A stretch of 59,951 nt of DNA from Microcella alkaliphila (GCF_004216855.1 NZ_SGXT01000001.1:1-59951), one strand, 5' to 3'. Shown: positions 18,139 to 28,011, numbered from the stretch's first letter. The notes: generated from the letters alone by a model not told the origin. Translations and numbers: made by a program.

Positions 18139-20019
18139 ATGTCGCAGACCACGTCTCCCCCCACCACCCGCCTCACCGTCGGCCAGGCGGTGATCAAGTT
18201 CCTGCAGGCGCAGTACGTCGAGCGTGACGGCGTCACCGAGAAGTTCTTCGGCGGCGGGTTCGGGATCTTCGGTCACGGCAACGTGGCCGGCATCGGCCAG
18301 GCCATGCTGCAGTACGAGAACGAGTTCCCCTACTACCAGGGCCGCAACGAGCAGGGCATGGTGCACATCGGCATCGGCTACGCCAAGATGCGCAACCGGC
18401 TCGGCGCCCTCGTCGTCTCCACCTCCATCGGGCCCGGCGCCACCAACATGGTCACCGGAGCGGCCACGGCGACTGTCAACCACCTGCCTGTGCTGCTGCT
18501 GCCAGCTGACGTGTTCGCCACGCGCGCCACCGGCGCCGTGTTGCAACAGCAGGAGATGCCGTACTCGATGGACATCACCGCAAATGATTCCTTCCGCGCC
18601 GTTTCGCGCTATTTCGATCGCGTCAACCGGCCCGAACAGCTGGCCTCTGCACTCCTGGAAGGCATGCGTGTGCTGACGAGCCCTGCCGACACGGGCGCGG
18701 TCACCATTGCGCTTCCTCAGGATGTGCAAGCAGAAGCATTCGATTTCCCGGAGGCTCTGTTCGCCGACCGGGTCTGGCACATCGCCCGAAATCGCGCCGA
18801 CCGCGCTGCGATCGCCCGCGCCGCCGCGATCATCAAGGCGGCGAAGAACCCGGTGATCATCGCCGGCGGGGGCGTCATCTATTCAGAGGCCACCGAGCAG
18901 CTCGTGGCGTTCGCGGAAGAGACCGGCATCGGTGTCGGCGTGACGCAAGCAGGCAAAGCGTCCTTCCCCCACCAGCACGACCTGGCCCTCGGCGCCCTCG
19001 GCGCCAGCGGCTCCAAGTACGCCAACGAGATCGCCGGCGAGGCCGACGTCGTCATCGGCATCGGCACCCGCTACACGGACTTCACCACCGCCTCGAACAC
19101 GCTGTTCGGCAACCCCGACGTGAAGTTCGTCAATATTAACGTCGCTGAAATCGACGCGCTCAAAGAGTCCGCCACCCCCCTCGTCGGTGACGCGCGCGAG
19201 ACTCTGACCGACCTGCTCGAGGCTTTGGCCGGGTGGAGTGTGTCAGACGAGATCCGTCAGGCGGCAGTCTCGAACGCCTCTGCGTGGCGCGCCGAGATCG
19301 ACCGGATCGTCGAGCTCGACGACGGTGCAACGCTGTCGCAGGCACAGATGCTCGGCATCCTCAACGCTGCCGCTGGTGAACGCGATGTCGTCGTGAACGC
19401 CGCCGGGTCCATGCCCGGCGACCTGCACCGGCTGTGGCGACCAGGCTCGACCAAGGGGTACGACATCGAGTACGGCAACTCCTGCATGGGATACGAGATT
19501 CCCGGCGCCATCGGCAACGGACTCGCCGACCGCACCCGGCACGTCTTCGGCCTCATCGGAGACGGCACCTACCTGATGCTCTCCCAGGAGATCCTCACCG
19601 CAGTGCAGGAGCACTTGAAGATCACGTTCGTGATCGTCGACAACTACGGCTACGGCTCGATCGCGGCCTTGTCCGAAACACGCGGCTCACAGGCATTCGG
19701 CACCCGCTTCAACGAGCGCGGCGACGGATCTATGCACGACGGCGCCCGTCTCGAGGTCGACTTCGCCGCGAACGCGGCCAGCTATGGGGCGAAGGTGTGG
19801 ACCGCCGACAACGCGACCGACTTCACCCGTGCGCTGGAGGAGGCCAAAGCATACGAGGGCACCAGCGTCGTCTACGTCCAGGTCGATGCGCAGGGACGCT
19901 TCGGCGGCTCCGGCGCGTGGTGGGACGTTCCCGTGCCTGAGGTATCCACGCTCGAATCCACGCAACAGGCGCGCGTCGAGTACGACCAGAACCGCGCCAA
20001 GCAGCATCTCTACCTGTGA
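18139..20019 (+). CDS. iolD: 3D-(3,5/4)-trihydroxycyclohexane-1,2-dione hydrolase
   Basis: The 626-residue ThDP-dependent enzyme hydrolyses the cyclic dione to 5-deoxy-glucuronate. Seen are the N-terminal ThDP glutamate region (YYQGRNEQGMVH), the central domain (NPVIIAGGGVIYS) and the C-terminal diphosphate motif GDGTYLM ending in DNYGYGS. Length fits IolD (about 635). It lies directly behind iolB. A hairpin follows the stop. The paralogue at 55280-57193 shares the same blocks. Confidence 0.93.
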   Translation: MSQTTSPPTTRLTVGQAVIKFLQAQYVERDGVTEKFFGGGFGIFGHGNVAGIGQAMLQYENEFPYYQGRNEQGMVHIGIGYAKMRNRLGALVVSTSIGPGATNMVTGAATATVNHLPVLLLPADVFATRATGAVLQQQEMPYSMDITANDSFRAVSRYFDRVNRPEQLASALLEGMRVLTSPADTGAVTIALPQDVQAEAFDFPEALFADRVWHIARNRADRAAIARAAAIIKAAKNPVIIAGGGVIYSEATEQLVAFAEETGIGVGVTQAGKASFPHQHDLALGALGASGSKYANEIAGEADVVIGIGTRYTDFTTASNTLFGNPDVKFVNINVAEIDALKESATPLVGDARETLTDLLEALAGWSVSDEIRQAAVSNASAWRAEIDRIVELDDGATLSQAQMLGILNAAAGERDVVVNAAGSMPGDLHRLWRPGSTKGYDIEYGNSCMGYEIPGAIGNGLADRTRHVFGLIGDGTYLMLSQEILTAVQEHLKITFVIVDNYGYGSIAALSETRGSQAFGTRFNERGDGSMHDGARLEVDFAANAASYGAKVWTADNATDFTRALEEAKAYEGTSVVYVQVDAQGRFGGSGAWWDVPVPEVSTLESTQQARVEYDQNRAKQHLYL

Positions 20020-20026
20020 TCGCATG

Positions 20027-20052
20027 GCGCCGGGTGTCGCACGTCCCGGCGC
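20027..20052 (+). terminator. Hairpin after iolD
   Basis: GCGCCGGG (20027-20034) pairs perfectly with CCCGGCGC (20045-20052), with a 10-base loop and no T-run. It lies between iolD and the aldehyde dehydrogenase gene and may partly separate their expression. Confidence 0.5.
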
Positions 20053-20089
20053 TGAGTTCGCAGCATCCGCTATTTGAGAGAGAAGATCC

Positions 20090-21559
20090 GTGACCACCTC
20101 TGCCGACGCCCTCAGCCGCATCCTCCACGACCTGCCGACTGGACTCTTCATCGGAGGCGAGTACCGCGCAGCCTCCGACGGTGCAACGTTTGCCGTCATC
20201 GATCCAGCCAACCTGCGGACGCTCACGCACGTCGCCAGCGCGAGCGTCAACGATGCCGTCGCTGCCGTCGATGCTGCAGCCGCGGCGGCAGCCGGCTGGG
20301 CAGCAACCCCGCCTCGCCAACGCGCGGTGGTCCTCTCTCGTGCATTCGAGCTCATGACCGAAGCCGCGGACGATCTGGCCACCTTGATCACCGCGGAGAA
20401 TGGCAAAGTGTTCTCGGACGCCCGCGGAGAGGTCGCGTACGCCGCCGAATTCCTGCGGTGGTACGCGGAGGAGGCGGTCCGTATCCCCGGCGCGCTGCAG
20501 ACCGCACCCTCCGGCGCAAACCGCATTCTCGTCTCCCATCGCCCGGTCGGCATCGCCATCCTGGTCACCCCCTGGAACTTCCCCGCGGCGATGGCGACAC
20601 GCAAGATCGGCCCCGCTCTCGCCGCCGGCTGCACCGTCGTGCTCAAGCCCGCCAGCGACACTCCTCTCACGGCGCTGGCGCTAGCGAAGATATTCGAGAG
20701 GGCCGGCGTGCCCGCCGGTGTCATCAATGTCGTCCCCAGTCGGCGCTCCGGGCCCGTTGTCAGCGCAATGATCCACGACCCGCGCACACGGAAGCTCTCG
20801 TTCACCGGCTCAACAGAGGTGGGTGTCGAGCTGATGCGCCTGGCCGCCGACAACGTGCTCAAGACCTCCATGGAACTCGGCGGAAACGCTCCCTTCGTCG
20901 TGTTCGACGACGCCGATCTCGATGCCGCCGTCGCCGGCGCCATGCTGGCCAAGATGCGCAACGGCGGCGAGGCTTGCACGGCTGCGAACCGCTTCTACGT
21001 CCAGGAGGGCATCGCCGCACGATTCAGCGAGGCTCTGGCCGCGAAGATGAGTGCGCTGAAGGCCGGCAACGGACTCGACGACGATGTCCAGCTCGGCCCC
21101 CTCATCAACGAAGCTGCACGCACCGACATCCACGCGCTCGTCACCGCCGCGATCGCTCAGGGAGCCACAGCCATCACCGGTGGAGAGCTGCCGAGCGGGG
21201 AAGGCTACTTCTACCCCGCTACCGTGCTCACCGACGTCGGCCACGACTTCACGATCCTTGACCACGAGATCTTCGGCCCGGTCGCGCCGATCGTCACCTT
21301 CGCCACAGAGCAGGAGGCCATCGACCTCGCCAACGGCACGCCGTTCGGACTGGTGTCCTACGTCTTCACCGGAGACCTCGGCCGCGGTCTCCGGGTCAGC
21401 GAGAAGATCGAATCCGGCATGGTGGGCATCAACCGCGGCCTCGTCTCCGACCCCGCCGCACCGTTCGGCGGAATGAAGCAGAGCGGCATCGGCCGCGAAG
21501 GCGGCGCCGAAGGCCTGCTGGAGTACATGGAGAGTCAGTACATCGCCGTCTCCTGGTGA
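20090..21559 (+). CDS. NAD(P)-dependent aldehyde dehydrogenase (GabD/succinate-semialdehyde type)
   Basis: The 489-residue protein has the ALDH motifs VTPWNFPAA, MELGGNAPFVVF (general-base Glu) and GGEACTAANRF (catalytic Cys), and ends with PFGGMKQSGIGREGG. These are marks of semialdehyde dehydrogenases that form free acids. It lacks the MmsA pattern seen at 52739-54286. In this cluster it could oxidise malonic semialdehyde, 5-deoxy-glucuronate or another aldehyde intermediate (inference). The GTG start follows GAGAGAGAAG. Confidence 0.88.
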   Translation: MTTSADALSRILHDLPTGLFIGGEYRAASDGATFAVIDPANLRTLTHVASASVNDAVAAVDAAAAAAAGWAATPPRQRAVVLSRAFELMTEAADDLATLITAENGKVFSDARGEVAYAAEFLRWYAEEAVRIPGALQTAPSGANRILVSHRPVGIAILVTPWNFPAAMATRKIGPALAAGCTVVLKPASDTPLTALALAKIFERAGVPAGVINVVPSRRSGPVVSAMIHDPRTRKLSFTGSTEVGVELMRLAADNVLKTSMELGGNAPFVVFDDADLDAAVAGAMLAKMRNGGEACTAANRFYVQEGIAARFSEALAAKMSALKAGNGLDDDVQLGPLINEAARTDIHALVTAAIAQGATAITGGELPSGEGYFYPATVLTDVGHDFTILDHEIFGPVAPIVTFATEQEAIDLANGTPFGLVSYVFTGDLGRGLRVSEKIESGMVGINRGLVSDPAAPFGGMKQSGIGREGGAEGLLEYMESQYIAVSW

Positions 21560-21598
21560 CAAGCAGCGTCACTGACCGGGGTGGCAGTGCGATTGGGG

Positions 21599-22339
21599 TC
21601 ACACGCGAGCGGCCGTCGTCTCCAGGGCCTCGGCCGCCCGCCGCAATTCGCCGACCAATGCATCCTGCTTCGTCCTGATCTCGGATGCCAGACCGGCGAG
21701 GGAAAGGGCACCCGCGATGGTGCCCGCTCTACCTTTCACCGGCACGCCGAGCGCGGCGATCCCCTCGGTGACATCTTCATCCGAGATGACATACCCGCGC
21801 CCACGGGTCTTGTCGACGTCGGCACGGAGTTCTTCGCCGCTGGTGAGCGTCTTCGCGGTGAACCGGGTTCTGGGGGACGAGGCGAGGAAGGTGTCGACGT
21901 CGGCGCCGAAGGCCAGCAGGGTTCGCCCCGCAGCGCCGGCGTTGAGTGGCAGGCTCCGGCCCGGCTTGAGCACCAGTACCCCGATTCCGCGACCTTGCTC
22001 CCATTCCAAGCACACGGCTTCGTCGTTTCGCAGCACGGAAAGGTATGCAGTCTGACCAGTGCGTTCGACGAGATCCAGCAGGACGCTGTGCGCACCGCTC
22101 CACTCTCGCATCGACGCGCGGGCGTTGTCGGCGAGGTGCAACCAGCGCAAGCTGAGTCGCGCCGTCGAGTCGGGCAATGACTCAGTCAATCCGATCGCGT
22201 TCAGCCCATCCAGCAGCCGGTAGACACTCGGTCGGGGCATCTGCACACGATCAGCGATCTCGCCGGGAGTGAGTGGACCTTCGGTGCTGAGCACCTCGAT
22301 CACGTCGTCGGCGTTGACGAGCACCTTGATGGGCCTCAT
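21599..22339 (-). CDS. IclR-family transcriptional regulator
   Basis: The 246-residue protein has an N-terminal winged helix (GPLTPGEIADRVQMPRPSVYRLLDGL) and the IclR effector domain (GQTAYLSVLRNDEAVCLEWEQ; RGYVISDEDVTEGIAALGVPV). It is convergent with the aldehyde dehydrogenase gene. Its ATG overlaps the stop of the second IclR gene by 4 bases, so the two are made from one transcript. IclR proteins sense small acids or sugar derivatives. Confidence 0.9.
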   Translation of the reverse strand: MRPIKVLVNADDVIEVLSTEGPLTPGEIADRVQMPRPSVYRLLDGLNAIGLTESLPDSTARLSLRWLHLADNARASMREWSGAHSVLLDLVERTGQTAYLSVLRNDEAVCLEWEQGRGIGVLVLKPGRSLPLNAGAAGRTLLAFGADVDTFLASSPRTRFTAKTLTSGEELRADVDKTRGRGYVISDEDVTEGIAALGVPVKGRAGTIAGALSLAGLASEIRTKQDALVGELRRAAEALETTAARV

Positions 22340-23157
22340 GAATTTTCCAATCCTTCTCCAAAGCCCAGCGCCCGGCTCGCGTCCGCAGCGGCTTCGACGG
22401 TCAGCGTAGCGACGTCCGGCGGCCCCAGGATGATCGCATTCCGCAAACCGCTGACGGAGATGGCGCCTTCCAATTCGCCCCGATGATTGAACACCGGAGC
22501 GCCAACCGCGCCGATCCCGGGGGTGACGTCTTCGTCAGAGATCGAATATCCGCGCGCCCGAATGAGGTCGATGGCATCGCGAAGAACTTTGTCGCCGGGC
22601 ACGTCTTCGCCGTCGCGCCGGCGAACGGCGAATCGCTCGAGGACTGCCTCGCGTTCCCCCTCCGGCAGAAACGCGAGAATCGCGAGCGGCGCCGCGCCGC
22701 GGTAGAGGGGAAGGGAATCCCCGAGTCGCATCGCCAGGGAGCGCACGTCTCTGCCATCCAGCCTTTCCACACAGACCGCGGCGTCCCCGCGACGGAAGCA
22801 GAGAAACGCGGTTGCGCCCGTGTCTCGACGTAACGACACCAGCGCCGCCGTGCACGCGTCGCGGACGCTCAATCGATCCTCCAGACGACTGCCGATTCGC
22901 ACGAAACGCACCCCCAGGCGGAAGTACCCACGGCGAAACTTCGAATCCACCCACCCGATGCTGGACAGCGAGGCCAGTAGACGGTACGTGGAACTCACCG
23001 GCTCGTTCACGGTGTCCGCAAGCTCCTGCGCCGTGGCTTCGCCGATGTCTTCCAGGGCAGCGATGATGGCCCCGGACTTCTCCAGGATCGCCATTCCCTC
23101 CGCGCCTCGTTCTATGTCCACCAGACAATTCTCACCGATCGGACGCCCATTGGGCAA
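22336..23157 (-). CDS. IclR-family transcriptional regulator (second of a pair)
   Basis: The 273-residue protein has a winged helix (GEATAQELADTVNEPVSSTYRLLASL) and an effector domain (GATAFLCFRRGDAAVCVERL; RGYSISDEDVTPGIGAVGAPVF). The start at 23157 lacks a clear ribosome site and is near a TATTTT, so leaderless translation is possible; an in-frame ATG at 23094 is the alternative. It is divergent from the transketolase operon, which it probably controls with its partner. Confidence 0.87.
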   Translation of the reverse strand: MPNGRPIGENCLVDIERGAEGMAILEKSGAIIAALEDIGEATAQELADTVNEPVSSTYRLLASLSSIGWVDSKFRRGYFRLGVRFVRIGSRLEDRLSVRDACTAALVSLRRDTGATAFLCFRRGDAAVCVERLDGRDVRSLAMRLGDSLPLYRGAAPLAILAFLPEGEREAVLERFAVRRRDGEDVPGDKVLRDAIDLIRARGYSISDEDVTPGIGAVGAPVFNHRGELEGAISVSGLRNAIILGPPDVATLTVEAAADASRALGFGEGLENS

Positions 23158-23238
23158 GAGTTAAAATATCACCTAGTAGACACCACGTTCGTTGAGTGGT
23201 AGTTTGGCTCTACTTCTTTACTTCATCCGAGGGGAATC

Positions 23239-24138
23239 ATGACCGCTGTCGATCACCGCTCCCACGACCACGTGGAGCTGGACACACTGGCACGACGTGC
23301 CCGTTGGCACATCGTGAATACCGTCGCCACCAGCAAGGCTGGGCATATCGGCGGGCCACTGTCGGCTGCCGATCTGCTCACCGCTTTGTACTTCCGCCAG
23401 CTGCGCATCGACCCCACGAACCCGAGCAACCCGGACCGTGACCGGTTCATCCTCTCCAAGGGGCACTGCGCGATCGGTCTGTACAGCGTTCTCGCGTTGC
23501 GCGGCTATTTCCCTGAGGAGGAGCTGGCCACCTTCGACCATGGCGATTCGCGTCTGCAGGGCCACCCGGACATGCTCCTCACCCCCGGCGTCGACGCTTC
23601 CACCGGTTCGCTGGGGCAGGGGCTGTCTGCAGGTGCAGGAATGGCGCTGGCGGCGAAGCGACTCGAGAAGGACTTCCATACGTGGGTGATGGTGGGTGAC
23701 GGCGAGATCGAAGAGGGCATGATCTGGGAGACCGTCATCTCTGCTCCTCGGTTCCGCCTCGACAACCTGACCCTCATCATCGATCTCAACGGCCTGCAGC
23801 AGTACGGCTGGCCTCGGGGCGAAGGCGATCGTTTCGACCGGAGCGAGCCTATGGGCCACGTCGACCTCGAAGCCGTCTTCCGCGGGTTCGGCTGGCAGAC
23901 CCTCTCCATCGACGGCCACGACTGGGAGGAGATCCTCACCGCCTATGCGACCGCAAACGAGCGCCGAGGGGTGGCCGGCACGCCGACGGTCATCATCGCC
24001 AACACCGCAAAGGGCCACGGCATCTCTTTCACACGCGGTACCTACAAGTGGCACAACGGGATCGCGACGACCGAAGAACTCGAACTAGCCCACTCTGAGC
24101 TCATCGCTGAGCTCCTCCTGGAAGGAAACGACCGATGA
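23239..24138 (+). CDS. Transketolase, N-terminal (ThDP-binding) subunit
   Basis: The 299-residue subunit carries GHIGGPLSAAD, LSKGHCAIGLY, STGSLGQGLSAGAG and the diphosphate motif GDGEIEEGMIWE ending in LIIDLNGLQ. Together with the following gene it equals a split transketolase, which moves two-carbon ketol units between sugars. Split forms often serve special catabolic routes instead of the pentose pathway (known for example in sulfoglycolysis). The ATG follows GAGGGGAATC. It overlaps its partner by 4 bases. Confidence 0.9.
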   Translation: MTAVDHRSHDHVELDTLARRARWHIVNTVATSKAGHIGGPLSAADLLTALYFRQLRIDPTNPSNPDRDRFILSKGHCAIGLYSVLALRGYFPEEELATFDHGDSRLQGHPDMLLTPGVDASTGSLGQGLSAGAGMALAAKRLEKDFHTWVMVGDGEIEEGMIWETVISAPRFRLDNLTLIIDLNGLQQYGWPRGEGDRFDRSEPMGHVDLEAVFRGFGWQTLSIDGHDWEEILTAYATANERRGVAGTPTVIIANTAKGHGISFTRGTYKWHNGIATTEELELAHSELIAELLLEGNDR

Positions 24139-25070
24139 AGGCGCAGCGCGTGGTGTGGGGCGAGACCCTCGCCGAAATCGCCTCAACCGACCCGACCTTG
24201 GTGGTCCTCGATGGCGACCTCGCCACCTCCACGCGGGCCGACATCGTCGCGGACAAGCAACCGGATGCGTTCATCGAAGTGGGCATCGCCGAACAGAACA
24301 TGGTCGGCATGGCGTTCGGGATGAGCACCCTCGGGTACCGCCCATGGCTGTCCACCTTCGGAGTCTTCCTCACCCACCGCGCGATCGATCAGATCCGCAT
24401 GCTCGTATCGCAAACCAAAGCGCCCGTACGTATCGCCGCTGCTTACAGCGGTCTGCTGAATGGGTCCAGCGGCAAGACGCACCAGGACATCGAAGACTTC
24501 GCCATCATGCGCGCGATGCCCAACATGACCGTGATCGCGCCTGCCGACGAATACGAGGCGGCCAGCGTGATCCGCTGGGCAGCCGAGCACCCCGGTCCCG
24601 TCTACATCCGATTCGCACGCGACGCCGTCACTCCCGTCTTCCCGGAGGACCACGTGTTCGAGGTGGCAAAACCCGTGGCCGTGCGGAACGGGTCTGATGT
24701 CACCCTCATCTCCACCGGTGTGCAGACTTCGCGCACTCTGGACGCAGCGAACATCCTGGCCGAGGCAGGGATCGAAGCGCAGGTCATACATCTGGCCACA
24801 TTGAAGCCGCTCGACGATGCGGCTCTGCTTTCCCTGATCGGCAACCAGGAGAATGTCGTCACTGTCGAAGACCACAGTCGCATCGGCGGCCTCGGCGGTC
24901 TCGTCGCCGAACTTCTGTCTGAGCGCGGCGGCACGCGGCTGACTCGGATCGGGCTCGAAGACCGCTGGTCGGAGTCAGCGCCCAACGAGTTCCTGCTGGA
25001 GAAGTATGGGCTCTCGGCCGAGCGCGTCGCCGAGAGCGTGAAGGCCAGTCTCCTGATCACTGCGAGGTGA
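24135..25070 (+). CDS. Transketolase, C-terminal subunit
   Basis: The 311-residue subunit has the pyrimidine-binding domain with the ThDP-activating glutamate in EVGIAEQNMVGMAFG, the segment SGKTHQDIEDFAIMRAMPNM and the C-terminal transketolase domain (VEDHSRIGGLGGLVAELL). It pairs with the protein encoded just upstream. Its stop abuts the kinase start at 25071, so the three genes are probably co-translated. Confidence 0.9.
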   Translation: MKAQRVVWGETLAEIASTDPTLVVLDGDLATSTRADIVADKQPDAFIEVGIAEQNMVGMAFGMSTLGYRPWLSTFGVFLTHRAIDQIRMLVSQTKAPVRIAAAYSGLLNGSSGKTHQDIEDFAIMRAMPNMTVIAPADEYEAASVIRWAAEHPGPVYIRFARDAVTPVFPEDHVFEVAKPVAVRNGSDVTLISTGVQTSRTLDAANILAEAGIEAQVIHLATLKPLDDAALLSLIGNQENVVTVEDHSRIGGLGGLVAELLSERGGTRLTRIGLEDRWSESAPNEFLLEKYGLSAERVAESVKASLLITAR

Positions 25071-26111
25071 GTGGTGTCACTGGCGGTCACCACCATGAGC
25101 CCACTCGCTGAGGCGCACCCGGACAGGACGCGGGTCGTCACCCTCACGCCCGCGCCGGCGGTGGATCGCGTTTACCTTCTGGACGGCCTGCAAGCGGGGC
25201 ATGTCAATCGCGCCCGACACGTCGAAGCGCATATCGCCGGCAACGGGGTCAATCTCGCCCGCGACTTGCACGCGTCCGGAAATGCTGTCTGCGCCGTCGT
25301 GCCGCTCAGCTTCGAGGCCGCCACCGACCTCACCAGTGACGAGCAGATCTTCCGAGTCGTCCCCGTTTCACACTCCATCCGAGTCAACACCGTCGTCATC
25401 GGAGCCGACGGTGTCACGACGAACATCAATCAGCCAGCGAACTCCCTGAGCCGCACCGACTGGGATGACCTCAGCCGCGCCGTCGCGGCGGCCGCGGATC
25501 ATCTCCGGGCGGACTGGATCGTCGTGGGGGGGAGCGTTCCCTCTAGCCGCAGCGGCGAAGGGCTAGACCCCCTCGTGCTGGCAGAGGTCGCCCGCGCCGT
25601 CGGTGCTCGATTGTGCCTGGACTCACCGGGCTCCGTGGTGGCCGAGTGGCTCGGGCAGGGTGTGTCAGTCGATCTGATCTCTCCGAACATCCACGAGCTC
25701 GAAGAGATCGTCGGCAAGCGCATTCGAACGATGGGTGAAGCTGTTGACTCAGGATCGGCACTGGTGAGCCAAGGAATCGGTGCCGTCCTGATCAGTCTGG
25801 GACGTGATGGCGCCGTCGTCGTCACGCCTACCCGACAGATCTGGGCGCACACCTCGCCTGCACGAGTCGTCAACACGACCGGCGCAGGTGATGCCGCGCT
25901 GGCCGGCATGATCGCGCTCTGGCGCGGTGAAGACGACCAGGACGCGATAGAAGCGGCTCTCGTTCGTGCCGTGCGGTGGGGACGCGCTGCCGTGGGGCTG
26001 ATCACGCCGACCATCAGCCCCGATGACATCGCACCTGACCACGTGCATCTGGGAAGTCCGCCGCGCTCAATGACTCTGCTGCAGGACTTGCCTTCCCTGC
26101 CGCCTCGATAA
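25071..26111 (+). CDS. PfkB-family sugar kinase (1-phosphofructokinase/LacC-like)
   Basis: The 346-residue kinase has the N-terminal [15 protein letters not shown] typical of the FruK/LacC branch and the C-terminal PfkB signature [13 protein letters not shown] with the catalytic aspartate. The usual GGKGxN motif reads [10 protein letters not shown], with asparagine in place of lysine. Substrate may differ from fructose-1-phosphate or tagatose-6-phosphate. Two adjacent GTG starts (25071, 25074) are possible. Genetic coupling to transketolase suggests a sugar intermediate of that route. Confidence 0.8.
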   Translation: MVSLAVTTMSPLAEAHPDRTRVVTLTPAPAVDRVYLLDGLQAGHVNRARHVEAHIAGNGVNLARDLHASGNAVCAVVPLSFEAATDLTSDEQIFRVVPVSHSIRVNTVVIGADGVTTNINQPANSLSRTDWDDLSRAVAAAADHLRADWIVVGGSVPSSRSGEGLDPLVLAEVARAVGARLCLDSPGSVVAEWLGQGVSVDLISPNIHELEEIVGKRIRTMGEAVDSGSALVSQGIGAVLISLGRDGAVVVTPTRQIWAHTSPARVVNTTGAGDAALAGMIALWRGEDDQDAIEAALVRAVRWGRAAVGLITPTISPDDIAPDHVHLGSPPRSMTLLQDLPSLPPR

Positions 26112-26166
26112 GTATGAGCATGTCTATGAGGCGCCGTCGCCGACGAAACCAAGAGAGAGTCAAACC

Positions 26167-28011
26167 ATGAGCGCACCGGAGTGGATCCGCCATCGTGGAC
26201 TTGTGGCCTGGGTGGAAGAGATGGCTGAGCTGTGCACACCGACGAACGTCCAGTGGTGCGACGGGTCGGATGCCGAGTACGACGCTCTGTGCGAGCAGCT
26301 CGTCGAGGAGGGCACATTCATCAGGCTGAATTCCGAGAAGCGGCCGCGCAGCTACCTTGCGCGTAGCGACGCGAGCGATGTCGCACGAGTGGAGGAGCGC
26401 ACATTTATCTGCGCGCGCAGCGAAGAGGATGCCGGTCCGACCAACAACTGGATGGACCCGAGGGTGATGATGCGGATTCTTCGTGGCCTCTTCGCCGGAT
26501 CAATGGCCGGCCGGACGATGTACGTGATCCCCTTCAGCATGGGTCCGCTCGGCTCTCCCATCGCTCAGCTGGGCGTGCAGATCACCGATTCACCGTACGC
26601 CGTCGTCAGTATGAAGATCATGACGCGCATGGGTCGTGCAGCAGCGGAGCAGCTCGGCGAAGACGGCGAGTTCGTGCCCTGCATGCACAGCGTCGGAGCG
26701 CCGCTGAGCGACGGCGAGCCGGATGTCGCCTGGCCCTGCAACCCGACCGAGAAGTACATCGTGCACTTCCCCGAGACGCGCGAGATCTGGTCGTACGGTT
26801 CCGGCTACGGTGGCAACGCGCTACTGGGGAAGAAGTGCCTCGCGCTGCGCATCGCCTCCACAATGGCACGCGACGATGGCTGGCTCGCCGAACACATGCT
26901 CATCCTCGGGGTGACGGACCCACAGGGTGAGAAGACTTATGTCGCGGCCGCGTTCCCGAGCGCGTGCGGCAAGACGAACTTCGCGATGCTGGTGCCACCT
27001 GCGAACTTCGCCGATCAGGGGTGGAAGGTCACCACGGTCGGCGACGACATCGCGTGGATCAAGCCCGGGGAGGACGGCACTCTGATGGCGATCAACCCGG
27101 AGGCGGGGTACTTCGGCGTCGCACCGGGGACTTCGTATGCGACGAATCCGAACGGGATGGAGTCGATCCGCTCCGACACGATCTTCACGAATGTCGCCCT
27201 GACGGACGACGGCGATGTGTGGTGGGAGGGGATGGACGGCCCGAAGCCGGCGCACGCGATCGACTGGCAAGGAAACGACTGGACGCCCGAGTCGGGGATC
27301 AAGGCAGCCCACCCGAACTCGCGGTTCACCTCGCCGGCGCGGTTGAATCCGGCGCTGGATGAGTCGTGGGACGACCCGCAGGGAGTGCCGATCCGGGCAT
27401 TCGTGTTCGGCGGCCGTCGCGCTGGCACCATCCCCCTCGTCGCTCAGAGCTTCAACTGGGCATTCGGCGTCTACATGGCCGCGACGATGGGCTCGGAGAC
27501 CACGGCCGCCGCGTTCGGTGAGCAGGGCGTGGTGCGCCGCGATCCGTTCGCGATGCTCCCGTTCTCGGGATACCACATGGGCGATTACATCAACCATTGG
27601 CTCGGATTAGGTCGGAACGTGCGCAACGCTCCCCGCATCTTCCAGGTCAACTGGTTTCGGCGCGACGAGGAGGGCAACTTCCTCTGGCCCGGGTTCGGCG
27701 ACAACATGCGCGTCCTGGAATGGATTGTGGCCCGCTCGCGCGGCCGCGCGCTCGCGATTGAGAGTCCGATCGGCTGGGTCCCGCGCTACGAGGACCTCAC
27801 GTGGGACGGCATCGACTTCTCTGAGGAGGACTTCTTCGCCTGCATGGCGATCAACCGCCGCGACTGGACTTCCGAGCTCCTAGACGTCGAAGAGCTCTTC
27901 ATGAAGCTCTACAACCGCTTGCCGAAGGAGATGGAGATGATCCGTTCCCTGACCACGAGCGCACTGTGGCGCTCGCCGAAGCAGTGGGAGATGAACACCG
28001 ACCCGACCTGA
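26167..28011 (+). CDS. pckG: Phosphoenolpyruvate carboxykinase (GTP)
   Basis: The 614-residue protein matches GTP-dependent PEPCK. It has the P-loop with reactive cysteine [13 protein letters not shown], the metal/substrate region [14 protein letters not shown] and the block [13 protein letters not shown]. It converts oxaloacetate to PEP and CO2, the entry to gluconeogenesis. The start follows AGAGAGAG. It lies 55 bases behind the kinase on the same strand. Presence in a catabolic operon is unusual, but in Corynebacterium glutamicum pck is reported to be under the inositol regulator IolR (from memory). Confidence 0.94.
   Translation: MSAPEWIRHRGLVAWVEEMAELCTPTNVQWCDGSDAEYDALCEQLVEEGTFIRLNSEKRPRSYLARSDASDVARVEERTFICARSEEDAGPTNNWMDPRVMMRILRGLFAGSMAGRTMYVIPFSMGPLGSPIAQLGVQITDSPYAVVSMKIMTRMGRAAAEQLGEDGEFVPCMHSVGAPLSDGEPDVAWPCNPTEKYIVHFPETREIWSYGSGYGGNALLGKKCLALRIASTMARDDGWLAEHMLILGVTDPQGEKTYVAAAFPSACGKTNFAMLVPPANFADQGWKVTTVGDDIAWIKPGEDGTLMAINPEAGYFGVAPGTSYATNPNGMESIRSDTIFTNVALTDDGDVWWEGMDGPKPAHAIDWQGNDWTPESGIKAAHPNSRFTSPARLNPALDESWDDPQGVPIRAFVFGGRRAGTIPLVAQSFNWAFGVYMAATMGSETTAAAFGEQGVVRRDPFAMLPFSGYHMGDYINHWLGLGRNVRNAPRIFQVNWFRRDEEGNFLWPGFGDNMRVLEWIVARSRGRALAIESPIGWVPRYEDLTWDGIDFSEEDFFACMAINRRDWTSELLDVEELFMKLYNRLPKEMEMIRSLTTSALWRSPKQWEMNTDPT

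Noticed and set aside
26112-26166. IolR operator before pckG
   Set aside because: No sequence close to the motif is visible in the gap, so direct control like in C. glutamicum is not supported here.
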